DNA of 27,825 bases from JAFGED01 sp964551295 (GTDB taxonomy: Bacteria; Chloroflexota; Anaerolineae; B4-G1): the NCBI GenBank assembly GCA_964551295.1, contig CAZKDJ010000036.1, positions 1-27,825 of the forward strand. The letters are read 5' to 3'. How positions within the stretch are numbered: position 1 is the stretch's first letter; every line of letters starts with the position of its first letter. The notes below the pieces were generated by a model. It had not been told where the DNA came from, made no database searches, and saw nothing but the letters and a program-made list of their open reading frames with translations. Of the stretch, positions 1-7,393 are shown piece by piece. A program made the position numbers and the translations under genes.

Positions 1-123
1 CGAAACTCTCAGGTAAAAGGACCCAACATCCTGGCACCTCTGGAAAGTCCTCGAACGAGGACGCCGAAGGGGCAAGGCCCGGTCGAGCGACCGGGAGCAA
101 TCTCTCAGGCTGGAAGACAGAGG
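1..123 (+). promoter_or_regulatory. Tandem glycine riboswitch (first aptamer partial)
   Basis: Positions 1-25 hold the 3' end of a first aptamer (ACTCTCAGG then AAAAGGAC). A complete second aptamer follows at 37-123. It carries the family core CCGAAGGGGCAA at 63-74 and AATCTCTCAGGC at 99-110, a GC-rich variable hairpin near 78-94, and a P1 stem CCTCTG (37-42) paired with CAGAGG (118-123). These match the known glycine riboswitch consensus. The short linker between aptamers is typical of the cooperative tandem class. The 5' part of aptamer 1 and the promoter lie outside the window. It sits directly before a serine-biosynthesis operon, not before the glycine cleavage genes it usually controls. 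Confidence 0.93.
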
Positions 124-193
124 CTCACAGTAGCCCGTTTTACTGTGCGCCTCCTACCCTAGCCAACATCATACTTAATAGGAGGCGTTTTTT
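120..193 (+). terminator. Riboswitch expression platform: antiterminator versus terminator that also masks the SD
   Basis: A perfect 9-bp stem CGCCTCCTA (148-156) with TAGGAGGCG (179-187) is followed by six T (188-193), forming an intrinsic terminator. Its 3' arm contains the Shine-Dalgarno AGGAGG (180-185) for the ATG at 195, so the hairpin would block both transcription and translation. A competing stem is visible: GAGGC (120-124) pairs with GCCTC (149-153) and stacks, across one mismatch, on a perfect 7-bp hairpin CACAGTA (126-132) with TACTGTG (141-147). This alternative uses bases of aptamer stem P1 (118-123) and of the terminator. The inferred logic is that glycine stabilises P1, breaks the antiterminator and turns expression off. 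Confidence 0.8.
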
Positions 194-194
194 C

Positions 195-1262
195 ATGGTC
201 AAGAAGCTGTTCATTCCAGGCCCGACACACGTGCGGGACGAAATCCTCCAGGCGCAGACCGCGCCCATGATCGGCCACCGTGCCAAGGAGTACTCCGACC
301 TTCAGAAAGAGGTCACCCCCAAGCTCCAGCAACTCCTCTACACCCAGCAGCGCGTCTATCTCTATGCATCCTCCTCCACCGGCGTGATGGAGGGATCGGT
401 GCGGCAGGCATCGACCAAGAAGGTGCTCAACACCATCTGTGGGGCCTTTTCCAAGCGCTGGCACCAGATAACGGCCGCCAACGGCGTCCCGTGCGAAAAG
501 ATCGAGGTCGAGATGGGCCAGGCGATCACGCCGGAACTGGTGGACGAGGCGCTCGCCAGCGGCGATTACGACGCCATGACCGTCGTGCTGAACGAGACCT
601 CCACCGGCCTGACCAACCCGGTCGAAGAAATCGCCGCCCTGGTTCGGGACGAGTATCCCGACGTTCTAATCCTGGTGGACGCGGTGAGCGGCATGGCGGG
701 CATCAAGATCGAGTGCGACGCATGGGAGCTGGACGTGTGCCTGGCCGGCGTGCAGAAGTGCTTTGCCCTGCCGCCCGGGCTGACTGTGTGCGCGGTCAGC
801 GACCGGGCGCGGGAGCGGGCGCTGCAGGCGCCGGGCCGCGGTTACTATTTCGCCTACGACGTGATGGATAAAAAATACGAGGCGGGCCAGACCCCGGCCA
901 CACCGGCCATCAGCCTGATCCAGGCGCTCAACCAGCAGATGGACGACATCCTGGCCGCCGGCCTGGAGGCACGCTGGGCACACCACAAGGAGATGGCCGC
1001 CTACATCCAGGATTGGGCGCGTGAGCACTTTGCCCTCTACTCCGACGAGCGCTACCTCTCCCCAACCGTCACCAACGTGGCCAACACGCGCGGCATCAGC
1101 GTGACTGACCTGAACGAGGCGCTGGGCGAGCGCGGGGCGATGATCTCGAACGGCTACGGCTCGCTCAAGGAAAAGTGCTTCCGCATCGCGCACATGGGCG
1201 ATCTGACGATGAACGATATGCGCTGGCTGACGGCGCAGATCGAGGACATTCTGGAGCTGTAG
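195..1262 (+). CDS. Class V aminotransferase (alanine-glyoxylate / serine-pyruvate type), probable phosphoserine aminotransferase
   Basis: A 355-residue PLP-dependent aminotransferase of fold type I. The N-terminus has the family phrase FIPGPTHV and the PLP lysine is K188 in GVQKCFALPPGL. Length is normal for the alanine-glyoxylate/serine-glyoxylate group. The annotated family reaction is amino transfer between alanine or serine and glyoxylate or pyruvate. Because serA begins two bases after its stop and the operon is under a glycine riboswitch, the likely role here is conversion of 3-phosphohydroxypyruvate to phosphoserine, the SerC step. That substrate is inferred from context. The ATG at 195 is preceded by AGGAGG with nine-base spacing, inside the terminator hairpin. 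Confidence 0.9.
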   Translation: MVKKLFIPGPTHVRDEILQAQTAPMIGHRAKEYSDLQKEVTPKLQQLLYTQQRVYLYASSSTGVMEGSVRQASTKKVLNTICGAFSKRWHQITAANGVPCEKIEVEMGQAITPELVDEALASGDYDAMTVVLNETSTGLTNPVEEIAALVRDEYPDVLILVDAVSGMAGIKIECDAWELDVCLAGVQKCFALPPGLTVCAVSDRARERALQAPGRGYYFAYDVMDKKYEAGQTPATPAISLIQALNQQMDDILAAGLEARWAHHKEMAAYIQDWAREHFALYSDERYLSPTVTNVANTRGISVTDLNEALGERGAMISNGYGSLKEKCFRIAHMGDLTMNDMRWLTAQIEDILEL

Positions 1263-1264
1263 CG

Positions 1265-2173
1265 ATGAAACTCCTAATCTGTGACCCACTAGCCCCCGCC
1301 GCCATCGAAGCCATGCGCGCAGCGGGGGTCGAAGTAGACGTGCGAGACGACATCACGCCGGAGGATCTGGAGGCGGTCATCGCCGATTACGACGCCATGG
1401 TCGTCCGCAGTCGCACCAAGGTGCGCCAGCCCTTGATCGACCAGGCCGCCAACCTCAAGCTCGTCATCCGCGGTGGCGTGGGATTGGACAACATCGACGT
1501 CGCGTACGCGCGCTCGAAGAGCATCGAGGTGCGCAACACCCCTGCCGCATCCTCCAACTCGGTCGCCGAGCTGACCCTGGGCTATCTCCTCGCCCTGGCC
1601 CGCCAGATCTCCCAGATGACGGCTTCGATGAAGGACGGCCAGTGGGAAAAGAAGGCTTTCAGCAAAGGCACCGAACTGGCGGGCAAGACATTGGGCCTGA
1701 TCGGCTGTGGGCGCATCGGCAGCCTGGTGGCCCGCAAGGCCATCTTTTTGGATATGGAGGTGCTCTTTCACTGCCTGCCGCCCTTCCCCGACCTGCCCGA
1801 CGCGCACAACGTCTCGCTGGACGAGCTGCTGCGCCGCTCCGACTTTATCTCGCTTCACGTGCCATACACGGAGGAGACTCATTTCATGCTGTGCCCAGAG
1901 GCGTTTGCCAAGATGAAGAACGGCGTCTATATCATCAACTGCGGCCGCGGCGGCACGGTGAACGAGAAGGCGCTCTACGACGCCATCGTCGGCGGCAAGG
2001 TGGCCGGCGCGGCGCTGGACGTCTTTCACGACGAGAAAGAGGATCGCGGGAAAAGGCTGATGGAACTCCCGCAGGTGATCGGCTCTCCCCACGCCGGCGC
2101 CGGGACGGTCGAGGCCAAGAAGCGCGTGGGGGAAGAAGTAGCATACATCGCCATCGAGTTTGCAGGGCGATAA
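1265..2173 (+). CDS. serA: D-3-phosphoglycerate dehydrogenase, short form without ACT domain
   Basis: A 302-residue D-2-hydroxyacid dehydrogenase. It would oxidise 3-phosphoglycerate to 3-phosphohydroxypyruvate with NAD, the first step of the phosphorylated serine pathway. Visible marks are the substrate-side RGGVGLDNIDV, the dinucleotide loop GLIGCGRIG (G147, G149, G152), INCGRGGTVNEKAL, the acidic DVFHDEKED and the catalytic-histidine segment SPHAGAGTVEAKKR. Start ATG 1265 is chosen over an in-frame ATG at 1175 because it follows the aminotransferase stop by two bases and begins the protein at MKLLICDPL, as the family does. There is no C-terminal ACT or ASB domain, so serine feedback of the usual kind is not expected; control may rest on the riboswitch. 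Confidence 0.92.
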   Translation: MKLLICDPLAPAAIEAMRAAGVEVDVRDDITPEDLEAVIADYDAMVVRSRTKVRQPLIDQAANLKLVIRGGVGLDNIDVAYARSKSIEVRNTPAASSNSVAELTLGYLLALARQISQMTASMKDGQWEKKAFSKGTELAGKTLGLIGCGRIGSLVARKAIFLDMEVLFHCLPPFPDLPDAHNVSLDELLRRSDFISLHVPYTEETHFMLCPEAFAKMKNGVYIINCGRGGTVNEKALYDAIVGGKVAGAALDVFHDEKEDRGKRLMELPQVIGSPHAGAGTVEAKKRVGEEVAYIAIEFAGR

Positions 2174-2184
2174 CGGAGAGAACT

Positions 2185-3507
2185 ATGGCAACCATCAAAC
2201 CGTTTCGAGGTGTACGATACAATCCAGGCAAGATTCCCGACCTTTCAGCCGTGGTGAGCCAGCCCCACGACCGGGTGCGGCACGGGCTGAAGGACGCGTA
2301 CTATGACCAGAGCCCTTATAACATCGCGCGCATCATCAAGGGCAAAGAGAACGCCGACGACGGGGAACAGAACAACGTCTACACCCGCGCGCTGGCCGAC
2401 TACCAGTCCTGGCTGCGCGACGGGATCCTGATGCGCGAGGGTGCGCCCGCCGTGTACGTCCTACGGCAAACGTTCGCCTTACCTGGCGGCAGGACGCGGA
2501 CGCGCCAGGCACTGATCGCCGCCCTGAAGCTGGCACACTTCGACGAGGGGACCGTGCTGCCCCACGAGCGCACGATGGCCAAGTCGATGACGGACCGCAT
2601 CAAGCTGCTGCACACCACGGTGACCAACTTTGGCTGCGTCTTTACGCTGTATCCAGGAGGTGGCATCAACGAGTTGCTCAACCCGGTCATCGAAAGCCAG
2701 CCGCCGCTGGCGCTGCGCGAGCTATTCGAGAACGAGGTGCTGCAGCAGTTCTGGGCGGTCACCGACCCGGATGTGATCGCGGCGGTGGCGGAGGAGCTGG
2801 CCCCCCGGCGCCACTTGATCATCGCCGACGGCCACCACCGCTACGAGACGGCGCTCAAGTACCAGGAAGAAATGCAAACCCGATTCCCCGATGCACCCGC
2901 AAACGCTGCATTCAACTACCGCCTGGTGGCGCTGGTGAGCATGGACGACCCCGGCCTGGTGATCTTGCCCACCCATCGCCTCGTCCGTACCCACAGCGCG
3001 ATGAAGAGCACAGAGATACTGGAAAAGGCTAAAGAGTACTTTGAGGTGACGTCTGTAGTTGACCAACAGGCACTAGAAGAGGCATTGATCGTAGGCCAAG
3101 GACCCCACCCCAATCCCTTCTTTGGCTTCCACGACGGTACCTCGGCAGTGCTCACGCTGCGCGACCCCAGCATTATGGAACGCCTGCTGCCGGACCGCAC
3201 GCCGGACTGGCGCATGCTCGATGTCGCCGTGGTACACGAGCTGTTCATCGAACGCGTATTGGGCATCACCAAGGAGGACATCTCGATCAATGGCCACGTC
3301 GAGTTCCTACGCGACCCGCAGATGGGGTACGACGCCGTGGACCGGGGAGAGGCGGACTACTTCCTGGTGATAAATCCCACCCGCATCGAGCAGGTGCAGG
3401 CCTGCAGCGCCGCCGGCGAGCGCATGCCGCAGAAATCGACCGACTTTTATCCCAAGATGATCAGCGGATTGGTGGCGCTGCCGGTCGGCGCGGAGGAGCG
3501 GTTGTAA
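2185..3507 (+). CDS. DUF1015 family protein in the serine operon
   Basis: A 440-residue protein of the DUF1015 (COG4198) family, full length. Recognisable segments are IKPFRGVRYNPGKI at the N-terminus, LPHERT (125-130), the strongly conserved IADGHHRYETAL (from 213) and the C-terminal AGERMPQKSTDFYPK. Function is not established. DGHHR resembles the ParB/Srx-fold catalytic motif of free serine kinases such as SerK/SbnI, which suggests phosphoryl chemistry on serine or phosphoserine. That is inference. The gene starts 11 bases after serA with SD GGAGAG and is the last gene of the riboswitch-controlled operon, so a job in serine metabolism is likely. An in-frame ATG at 1642 lies deep inside serA and was rejected as the start. 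Confidence 0.88.
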   Translation: MATIKPFRGVRYNPGKIPDLSAVVSQPHDRVRHGLKDAYYDQSPYNIARIIKGKENADDGEQNNVYTRALADYQSWLRDGILMREGAPAVYVLRQTFALPGGRTRTRQALIAALKLAHFDEGTVLPHERTMAKSMTDRIKLLHTTVTNFGCVFTLYPGGGINELLNPVIESQPPLALRELFENEVLQQFWAVTDPDVIAAVAEELAPRRHLIIADGHHRYETALKYQEEMQTRFPDAPANAAFNYRLVALVSMDDPGLVILPTHRLVRTHSAMKSTEILEKAKEYFEVTSVVDQQALEEALIVGQGPHPNPFFGFHDGTSAVLTLRDPSIMERLLPDRTPDWRMLDVAVVHELFIERVLGITKEDISINGHVEFLRDPQMGYDAVDRGEADYFLVINPTRIEQVQACSAAGERMPQKSTDFYPKMISGLVALPVGAEERL

Positions 3508-3513
3508 AAGGCC

Positions 3514-3549
3514 AGAACCCCGTTTTCTTGAAGAAAACGGGGTTCTTTC
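3514..3549 (+). terminator. Strong intrinsic terminator of the serine operon
   Basis: A perfect 16-bp inverted repeat, AGAACCCCGTTTTCTT (3514-3529) with its complement at 3531-3546, then a short T-rich tail. It begins seven bases after the DUF1015 stop. Being nearly symmetric, it could also act on the other strand. Confidence 0.85.
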
Positions 3550-3575
3550 ATCACACGTAGCCGCTCACCCTGCTC

Positions 3576-3615
3576 GGCTTGGATTGCGGCTGCTTTCAGC
3601 CGCTTAACCCAAGCC
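3576..3615. repeat. Two-part imperfect hairpin in the intergenic region
   Basis: Outer arms GGCTTGG (3576-3582) and CCAAGCC (3609-3615) enclose a perfect inner hairpin GCGGCTG (3586-3592) with CAGCCGC (3597-3603). It does not fit a terminator because there is no T-tract. It may be a REP-like palindromic repeat; no second copy is seen in the window. Confidence 0.55.
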
Positions 3616-3681
3616 TTCGGCAACGAAAACGGCGCTCTGCTAACCGCAAGCATTCAAATCCGCCTGGTTTTGCCTGCTGAA

Positions 3682-3705
3682 CCGCCGGATTTGGCAATCC
3701 GGCGG
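3682..3705 (-). terminator. Hairpin 3' of the HEAT-repeat gene, possible terminator
   Basis: A perfect 10-bp stem CCGCCGGATT (3682-3691) with AATCCGGCGG (3696-3705), four-base loop. It lies 28 bases beyond the stop of the minus-strand operon. The U-tract is poor, so a terminator or 3'-end stabilising role is only likely. Confidence 0.5.
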
Positions 3706-3732
3706 GAGCAGTTGAGCAGTTGTTCGCACGCC

Positions 3733-5226
3733 CTATAATGCTGCGTTCAAAAAGCTGGCATCCATCATCCCCCGCAGCAACGGATGCTCGACCAGCACGC
3801 CTTCGTCCAACGCGTCGGCGGCGGCCAGTGCCCACAACGGCACGTACTTTTCCTCGTAAAGCTGCGCCAGCAACCAAGTCTGATGGCGCAGCCGGTCAGC
3901 TAAGAGCCGCCGGCGCGCGTCATCCACCACCACCTCGATGGCCTCGTCCAACAGAGCCTCGTAGGTTGGTTCTCCAAACTCGTCTTGGTTCTCTCGCTCC
4001 AACTTTTCGTAGCGCGGTAGGAAATCCACAACCTCGTCAGGATTAAAGAACCAGGACTCGAACTCGCCCAAACCCAACAGTTCTTCACACTCGGCCAGCA
4101 ATTCATCTTGCCGGGATGGTTTCAGCGAAGGCAAGGGTAACTCATCCAACGCGCGCGGGTCCTCTCCCTCCAACCAACTCTGCCACAGCGGCAGCGGCGG
4201 CGGCAGCCGCCGCCCGGCTTCCAGCGTGACATGGTACGCCCGCGCTACTTCCTCGCGCGCCCGCGCCAGGCTGATATCCACGAAATCGACGGGCGCAAAG
4301 GCCTCCATCATCTCCTGTAGCTCGCCTGCATCGGAGACGGCAGAGAAGCAGTCCTTGATGCCCTGGTGATCATTAAACATCAAATCGAGCATCCACAGAT
4401 CGCCGTCGGGCTGCTGCCGCACGACGAAAAGCACCTGCCCGCCATCGCCGTCGATGCTGCTCAACCAACAGTGAGCCAGCGGCAGGGGAGAGGGCTCCGT
4501 CCAGGATTGGGCCGGACGGTCACCGATGCGCGCCTGCAGGCGCAGGGCTGCGTTCCCGGCAGCGTGGCGCACCAAGGGGGAAGGATCGTGCTGGCCTCGC
4601 TCCTCAAGCAGGGGAATGGTTCCCGGTTCTTTCACCACCTCGACGGCATCCACGGCGGCCAAGACGACCTCATCTTCTTCAGCGTACAGCAACGCCGTCA
4701 GCAGAAGCAAAAACCGCCGGTCTTGGAAAGAGCGGATAAAATCCTCGACGTATGCCACCCGCATGTCGGGCGATTTCTCCATGATCATCTGCAAGAGGGA
4801 TTCGGCGTAACCCGGTTCCGCGATCTCTTCCAGCACCTGCACCACCGCATCCCGCATCAGCTTCTCGGGGTCCGGGATGGCGCGGCGCAGGGTCGCCTCA
4901 TCGATGGACGCTCCCAACTCGCTCAGCGTGGCAATGATGGCCACCTTGTCGTCGTCGCTGAGGTCAGGGACGGAGAGCAACCGTTTCAAGGGCGGCACCG
5001 CGCGTGGATCGTCCAACTCGCGCAACAGCGCCATCGCCGCACGGCGGTCTTCCTCGTCCGGCGATTCCAGGAGCTGGCAAAGATGCGGCAGCGCCTCGTC
5101 GACGAGATCATACAGCCGGTCAAGGATCTCCTCGGCCTCACCAACCGTCAACTCATCCGTTGTGTACCCAGTACGAAATCGAGCGATCAACTCGGCGGCT
5201 TGCCTGCTCGCATCCCCCTTTGTCAT
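3733..5226 (-). CDS. HEAT-repeat protein of unknown function
   Basis: A 497-residue, acidic, cytoplasmic-looking protein with no signal peptide or membrane helix. Roughly residues 35-240 are helical pairs typical of HEAT/PBS-lyase repeats, for example EDRRAAMALLRELDDPRAVP, then LMRDAVVQVLEEIAEPGYA and PLVRHAAGNAALRLQAR. Residues about 250-340 look like an alpha/beta domain (QVLFVVRQQPDGDLWMLDL). The C-terminal 150 residues are helical and acidic and not recognised. Such repeats usually form protein-binding scaffolds. ATG 5226 has SD GGAGGTGGGG close upstream and lies 15 bases after the preceding gene, so it is the last gene of this operon. Confidence 0.8.
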   Translation of the reverse strand: MTKGDASRQAAELIARFRTGYTTDELTVGEAEEILDRLYDLVDEALPHLCQLLESPDEEDRRAAMALLRELDDPRAVPPLKRLLSVPDLSDDDKVAIIATLSELGASIDEATLRRAIPDPEKLMRDAVVQVLEEIAEPGYAESLLQMIMEKSPDMRVAYVEDFIRSFQDRRFLLLLTALLYAEEDEVVLAAVDAVEVVKEPGTIPLLEERGQHDPSPLVRHAAGNAALRLQARIGDRPAQSWTEPSPLPLAHCWLSSIDGDGGQVLFVVRQQPDGDLWMLDLMFNDHQGIKDCFSAVSDAGELQEMMEAFAPVDFVDISLARAREEVARAYHVTLEAGRRLPPPLPLWQSWLEGEDPRALDELPLPSLKPSRQDELLAECEELLGLGEFESWFFNPDEVVDFLPRYEKLERENQDEFGEPTYEALLDEAIEVVVDDARRRLLADRLRHQTWLLAQLYEEKYVPLWALAAADALDEGVLVEHPLLRGMMDASFLNAAL

Positions 5227-5241
5227 ACCCCACCTCCAGAT

Positions 5242-5655
5242 TCAGTCCTGCATGAATTTCTCATACGCCCCCTGCCACAACGACGGCTTGCGCGTCATCT
5301 TTTTGATCGTGACGTCGGCAAAGTGGGGCATCAACTGGACCAGAACGTCCGCGAGTTCGTTCCATCGCTCCTCGTAAATGACGGCGCTCAGCTGATCCGT
5401 CATAGGCTCCACCCAGCGCCACTGTTCACGAAAGCGATCGGCCTTCAGATAGTAGTTGCGCTTGTCCCACGCGTCGGTCGTTTGCTCGACCGTGTCGGCG
5501 ATGCCGTGCAGGCAAAAGACGATCAGGGCCGCCAGGTCCTTGGCCTCGCCATCCAACTTCTGCTTCATACTCAGACGCCGCAGCGCCTCGGCAATGGTCC
5601 GCCGATGCTGGTTGCGGATCTTGCCCGGCCCCTCTGTAGTGATGATGCGACTCAT
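5242..5655 (-). CDS. Small helical protein of unknown function
   Basis: A 137-residue protein with no family I recognise. It begins MSRIITTEGPGKIRNQHRR, is predicted mostly helical and has conspicuous aromatic stretches (WDKRNYYLKADRFREQWRW, then KPSLWQGAYEKFMQ near the C-terminus). It has no signal peptide or membrane segment. SD GGAGGAG stands before the ATG at 5655. It sits between the HIT gene and the HEAT-repeat gene, 15 bases from the latter, so the two are very likely translated from one message and may work together. No function can be stated. Confidence 0.75.
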   Translation of the reverse strand: MSRIITTEGPGKIRNQHRRTIAEALRRLSMKQKLDGEAKDLAALIVFCLHGIADTVEQTTDAWDKRNYYLKADRFREQWRWVEPMTDQLSAVIYEERWNELADVLVQLMPHFADVTIKKMTRKPSLWQGAYEKFMQD

Positions 5656-5680
5656 ATCCCGTAGACTCCTCCACGATGAA

Positions 5681-6019
5681 TTACCCGGGCGGCCAGCTCA
5701 TGCGGCGCCCGCCCAGCAAGTGCACGTGCAAATGGAACACGGATTGACCGGCCTGGGGACCATTGTTGATCACCAGCCGGTAATCGGTCACCCCCAACTC
5801 CTCCGCCGCGCGACACGCCACGGTGAACAGTTTCCCCAGAACCGGCTCATCCTCCACCCCCGCTTCCGCCACGCTCGCAATGTGCCGATTGGGGATGATC
5901 AGGACGTGCACGGGCGCCCGGGGATTGAGGTCGTGGAACGCAGTCACCTCCTCGTCCTGATAGACGATGCGCGCCTCGGCCTTGCCCTGTGCGATGCGGC
6001 AGAATATACAATCGCTCAT
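5681..6019 (-). CDS. HIT family protein (nucleotide hydrolase/transferase)
   Basis: A 112-residue histidine-triad protein of the HinT type. HIT enzymes hydrolyse or transfer nucleoside monophosphates from phosphoramidate- or adenylate-type substrates. The catalytic triad is HLHVHLLGG with H96, H98 and H100. C4 and C7 in SDCIFCRIA fit the zinc-binding subgroup, and DLNPRAPVHVLIIPNRH is the usual central segment. Start ATG 6019 overlaps the mtaB stop (ATGA) and has SD GGAGAGGTGA; an in-frame upstream start at 6043 would add eight residues and is less likely. Overlap with mtaB implies coupled translation. Confidence 0.93.
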   Translation of the reverse strand: MSDCIFCRIAQGKAEARIVYQDEEVTAFHDLNPRAPVHVLIIPNRHIASVAEAGVEDEPVLGKLFTVACRAAEELGVTDYRLVINNGPQAGQSVFHLHVHLLGGRRMSWPPG

Positions 6020-7290
6020 TCGATCACCTCTCCTAAAAGGCACCCGTCATGCGCCGCTACCAAGCGCGCGACAGTGAGCCGGTTGTGCAAATCGTCCTCC
6101 GTCTGCGTGACCACCTGAACGTAGTTATCGGTCAGGCCCGCCCAAAGGCCATCGCACCGGCGCTGCTCCCACAGCACTGCCATCTCCCGGCCCACGAACC
6201 GCCGGCGAAAACGACGCGCCTGCCCGTCGCCCAGATCGCGCATCGCGCACGCCCGCTCACGGGTCTCCTCCCGCCCCACCCAGCCCGGCAGGCGTGCGGC
6301 GGGCGTACCCGGGCGCGGGGAATAGCCAAAGACGTGCAGCCGCGCGAATGCCATCGCCGCTACAAAGTCATAGCTGGCACGGAAGGCGGTCTCGGCCTCG
6401 CCGGGAAAGCCGACGATAACGTCGCTGGTCACGGCCACATCGGGCACGGCGGCGCGGGCGACCTCCACCAGCCGGGCGAACGCCGCTACCGTGATGCGAC
6501 GGCCCATGCGGCGCAGCATCTCGTCGCAGCCGGCCTGCAGCGGCAGGTGAAGCTGGCGGCACAGCCGCGCGTCCTCCCACAACTGGAGAAAACCCTCATC
6601 CACGTCCCAGGGCTCCAGCGACGAGAGCCGCAGGCGCGGGAGATCGGTATCGGCCAGCAGCGCCTCGATCAGGCCGCGCAGGCCACCGGGTTGCCCCAGG
6701 TCACGGCCATACGCGCCCAGGTTGACGCCGGTGAGCACAGCCTCCTGGCACCCTTCCTCGACCAGCGCCCGCACCTCCGCGACGACGTCGGCCAGAGGGC
6801 GACTGCGGGATGCCCCGCGCAGCAGGCGTACGATACAGTACGTACAGTGGTTGTCGCAGCCATCCTGCACCTTGACGAAAGCGCGGGTACGTCTGTAGGG
6901 GCGAGGCAAATCGAGTGACAAGACACTGGTATCAGCATCTTTGACTCGATTTGCCTCGCCCTTACCTACGATCTCCACCGTCCGATCCTTGTCCACATTC
7001 GGCACGACCCACTGAACGCCGGGCAGATCAGCGCAGCGCTCCGGCGCCAGCGTGGCGTAGCAGCCGACGACGGCGATGTGGGCCTCCGGGTTGGCGCGGG
7101 TCAACGCCCGGACGCGGCGGCGCGACTTGCGCTCGGCCCCAGCGGTGACGGCGCAGGTATTGAGCACACACACGTCCGCCTGTGCGGCGTCGCTTACGAC
7201 GGCGTGGCCCGCCGCTGCAAACCGGCGGGCCATCGTCTCCAGCTCGCTCTGATTCAAACGACAGCCAAGACTCGTTAGGTAAACCTTCAT
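6016..7290 (-). CDS. mtaB: tRNA t6A37 methylthiotransferase MtaB
   Basis: A 424-residue radical-SAM methylthiotransferase that would convert t6A at position 37 of ANN-decoding tRNAs to ms2t6A. The N-terminal UPF0004 domain carries the three auxiliary-cluster cysteines C10 (TSLGCRLNQ), C46 (LNTCAV) and C77 (VVGCYA). The radical-SAM CxxxCxxC is C145, C149 and C152 in DGCDNHCTYC. A TRAM-like domain fills about residues 365-424. SLGCRLNQ and the length fit MtaB better than MiaB or RimO. Residues about 109-132, the linker between the two domains, are encoded by a 71-bp palindrome. The ATG at 7290 lacks a clear SD; a MITE-like element lies immediately upstream. Confidence 0.9.
   Translation of the reverse strand: MKVYLTSLGCRLNQSELETMARRFAAAGHAVVSDAAQADVCVLNTCAVTAGAERKSRRRVRALTRANPEAHIAVVGCYATLAPERCADLPGVQWVVPNVDKDRTVEIVGKGEANRVKDADTSVLSLDLPRPYRRTRAFVKVQDGCDNHCTYCIVRLLRGASRSRPLADVVAEVRALVEEGCQEAVLTGVNLGAYGRDLGQPGGLRGLIEALLADTDLPRLRLSSLEPWDVDEGFLQLWEDARLCRQLHLPLQAGCDEMLRRMGRRITVAAFARLVEVARAAVPDVAVTSDVIVGFPGEAETAFRASYDFVAAMAFARLHVFGYSPRPGTPAARLPGWVGREETRERACAMRDLGDGQARRFRRRFVGREMAVLWEQRRCDGLWAGLTDNYVQVVTQTEDDLHNRLTVARLVAAHDGCLLGEVIE
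6895..6965. repeat. 71-bp palindromic element embedded in frame in mtaB
   Basis: Arms 6895-6916 and 6944-6965 are complementary over 22 bases with a single G-T exception, separated by 27 bases. The core of the arm reads GGGCGAGGCAAATCGAGT. It encodes the linker between the UPF0004 and radical-SAM domains without breaking the frame. The form resembles palindromic repeats that tolerate insertion inside genes. No second copy is seen in the window. Confidence 0.7.
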
Positions 7291-7291
7291 C

Positions 7292-7393
7292 TGCGTTACG
7301 TATCATCTCAATAATCCGAGGTGCGGGGGGGATGAGGGTGGCTGCGCCGCCCTCGCCCCCCATCTTCCCCTACTTATTGAGATAGTGCGTTAC
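7292..7393. mobile_element. MITE-like palindrome with 8-bp direct flanks
   Basis: The 8-base sequence TGCGTTAC occurs at 7292-7299 and again at 7386-7393. Between them is an 86-bp imperfect palindrome with ends ATCTCAATAA (7305-7314) and TTATTGAGAT (7374-7383) and a GC-rich inner hairpin GAGGGTGGC/GCCGCCCTC. This is the layout of a small non-autonomous element with target duplication. The right flank overlaps the stop codon of the preceding gene and the left flank touches the mtaB start. It could be read alternatively as a terminator between the two genes. Confidence 0.55.

Noticed and set aside
1642..2184. Extended N-terminus for the DUF1015 protein
   Set aside because: The extra 181 codons overlap serA out of frame and read as low-complexity Arg-rich sequence; the ATG at 2185 gives the family N-terminus and has an SD.
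3731..3740. TATAAT-like sequence at the end of the HEAT-repeat gene, plus strand
   Set aside because: It overlaps the stop codon of a minus-strand gene and no plus-strand gene follows.
4366..5664. Plus-strand frame of 432 codons opposite the HEAT-repeat and small helical protein genes
   Set aside because: Antisense shadow; both minus-strand genes have SD sequences and tight operon spacing.
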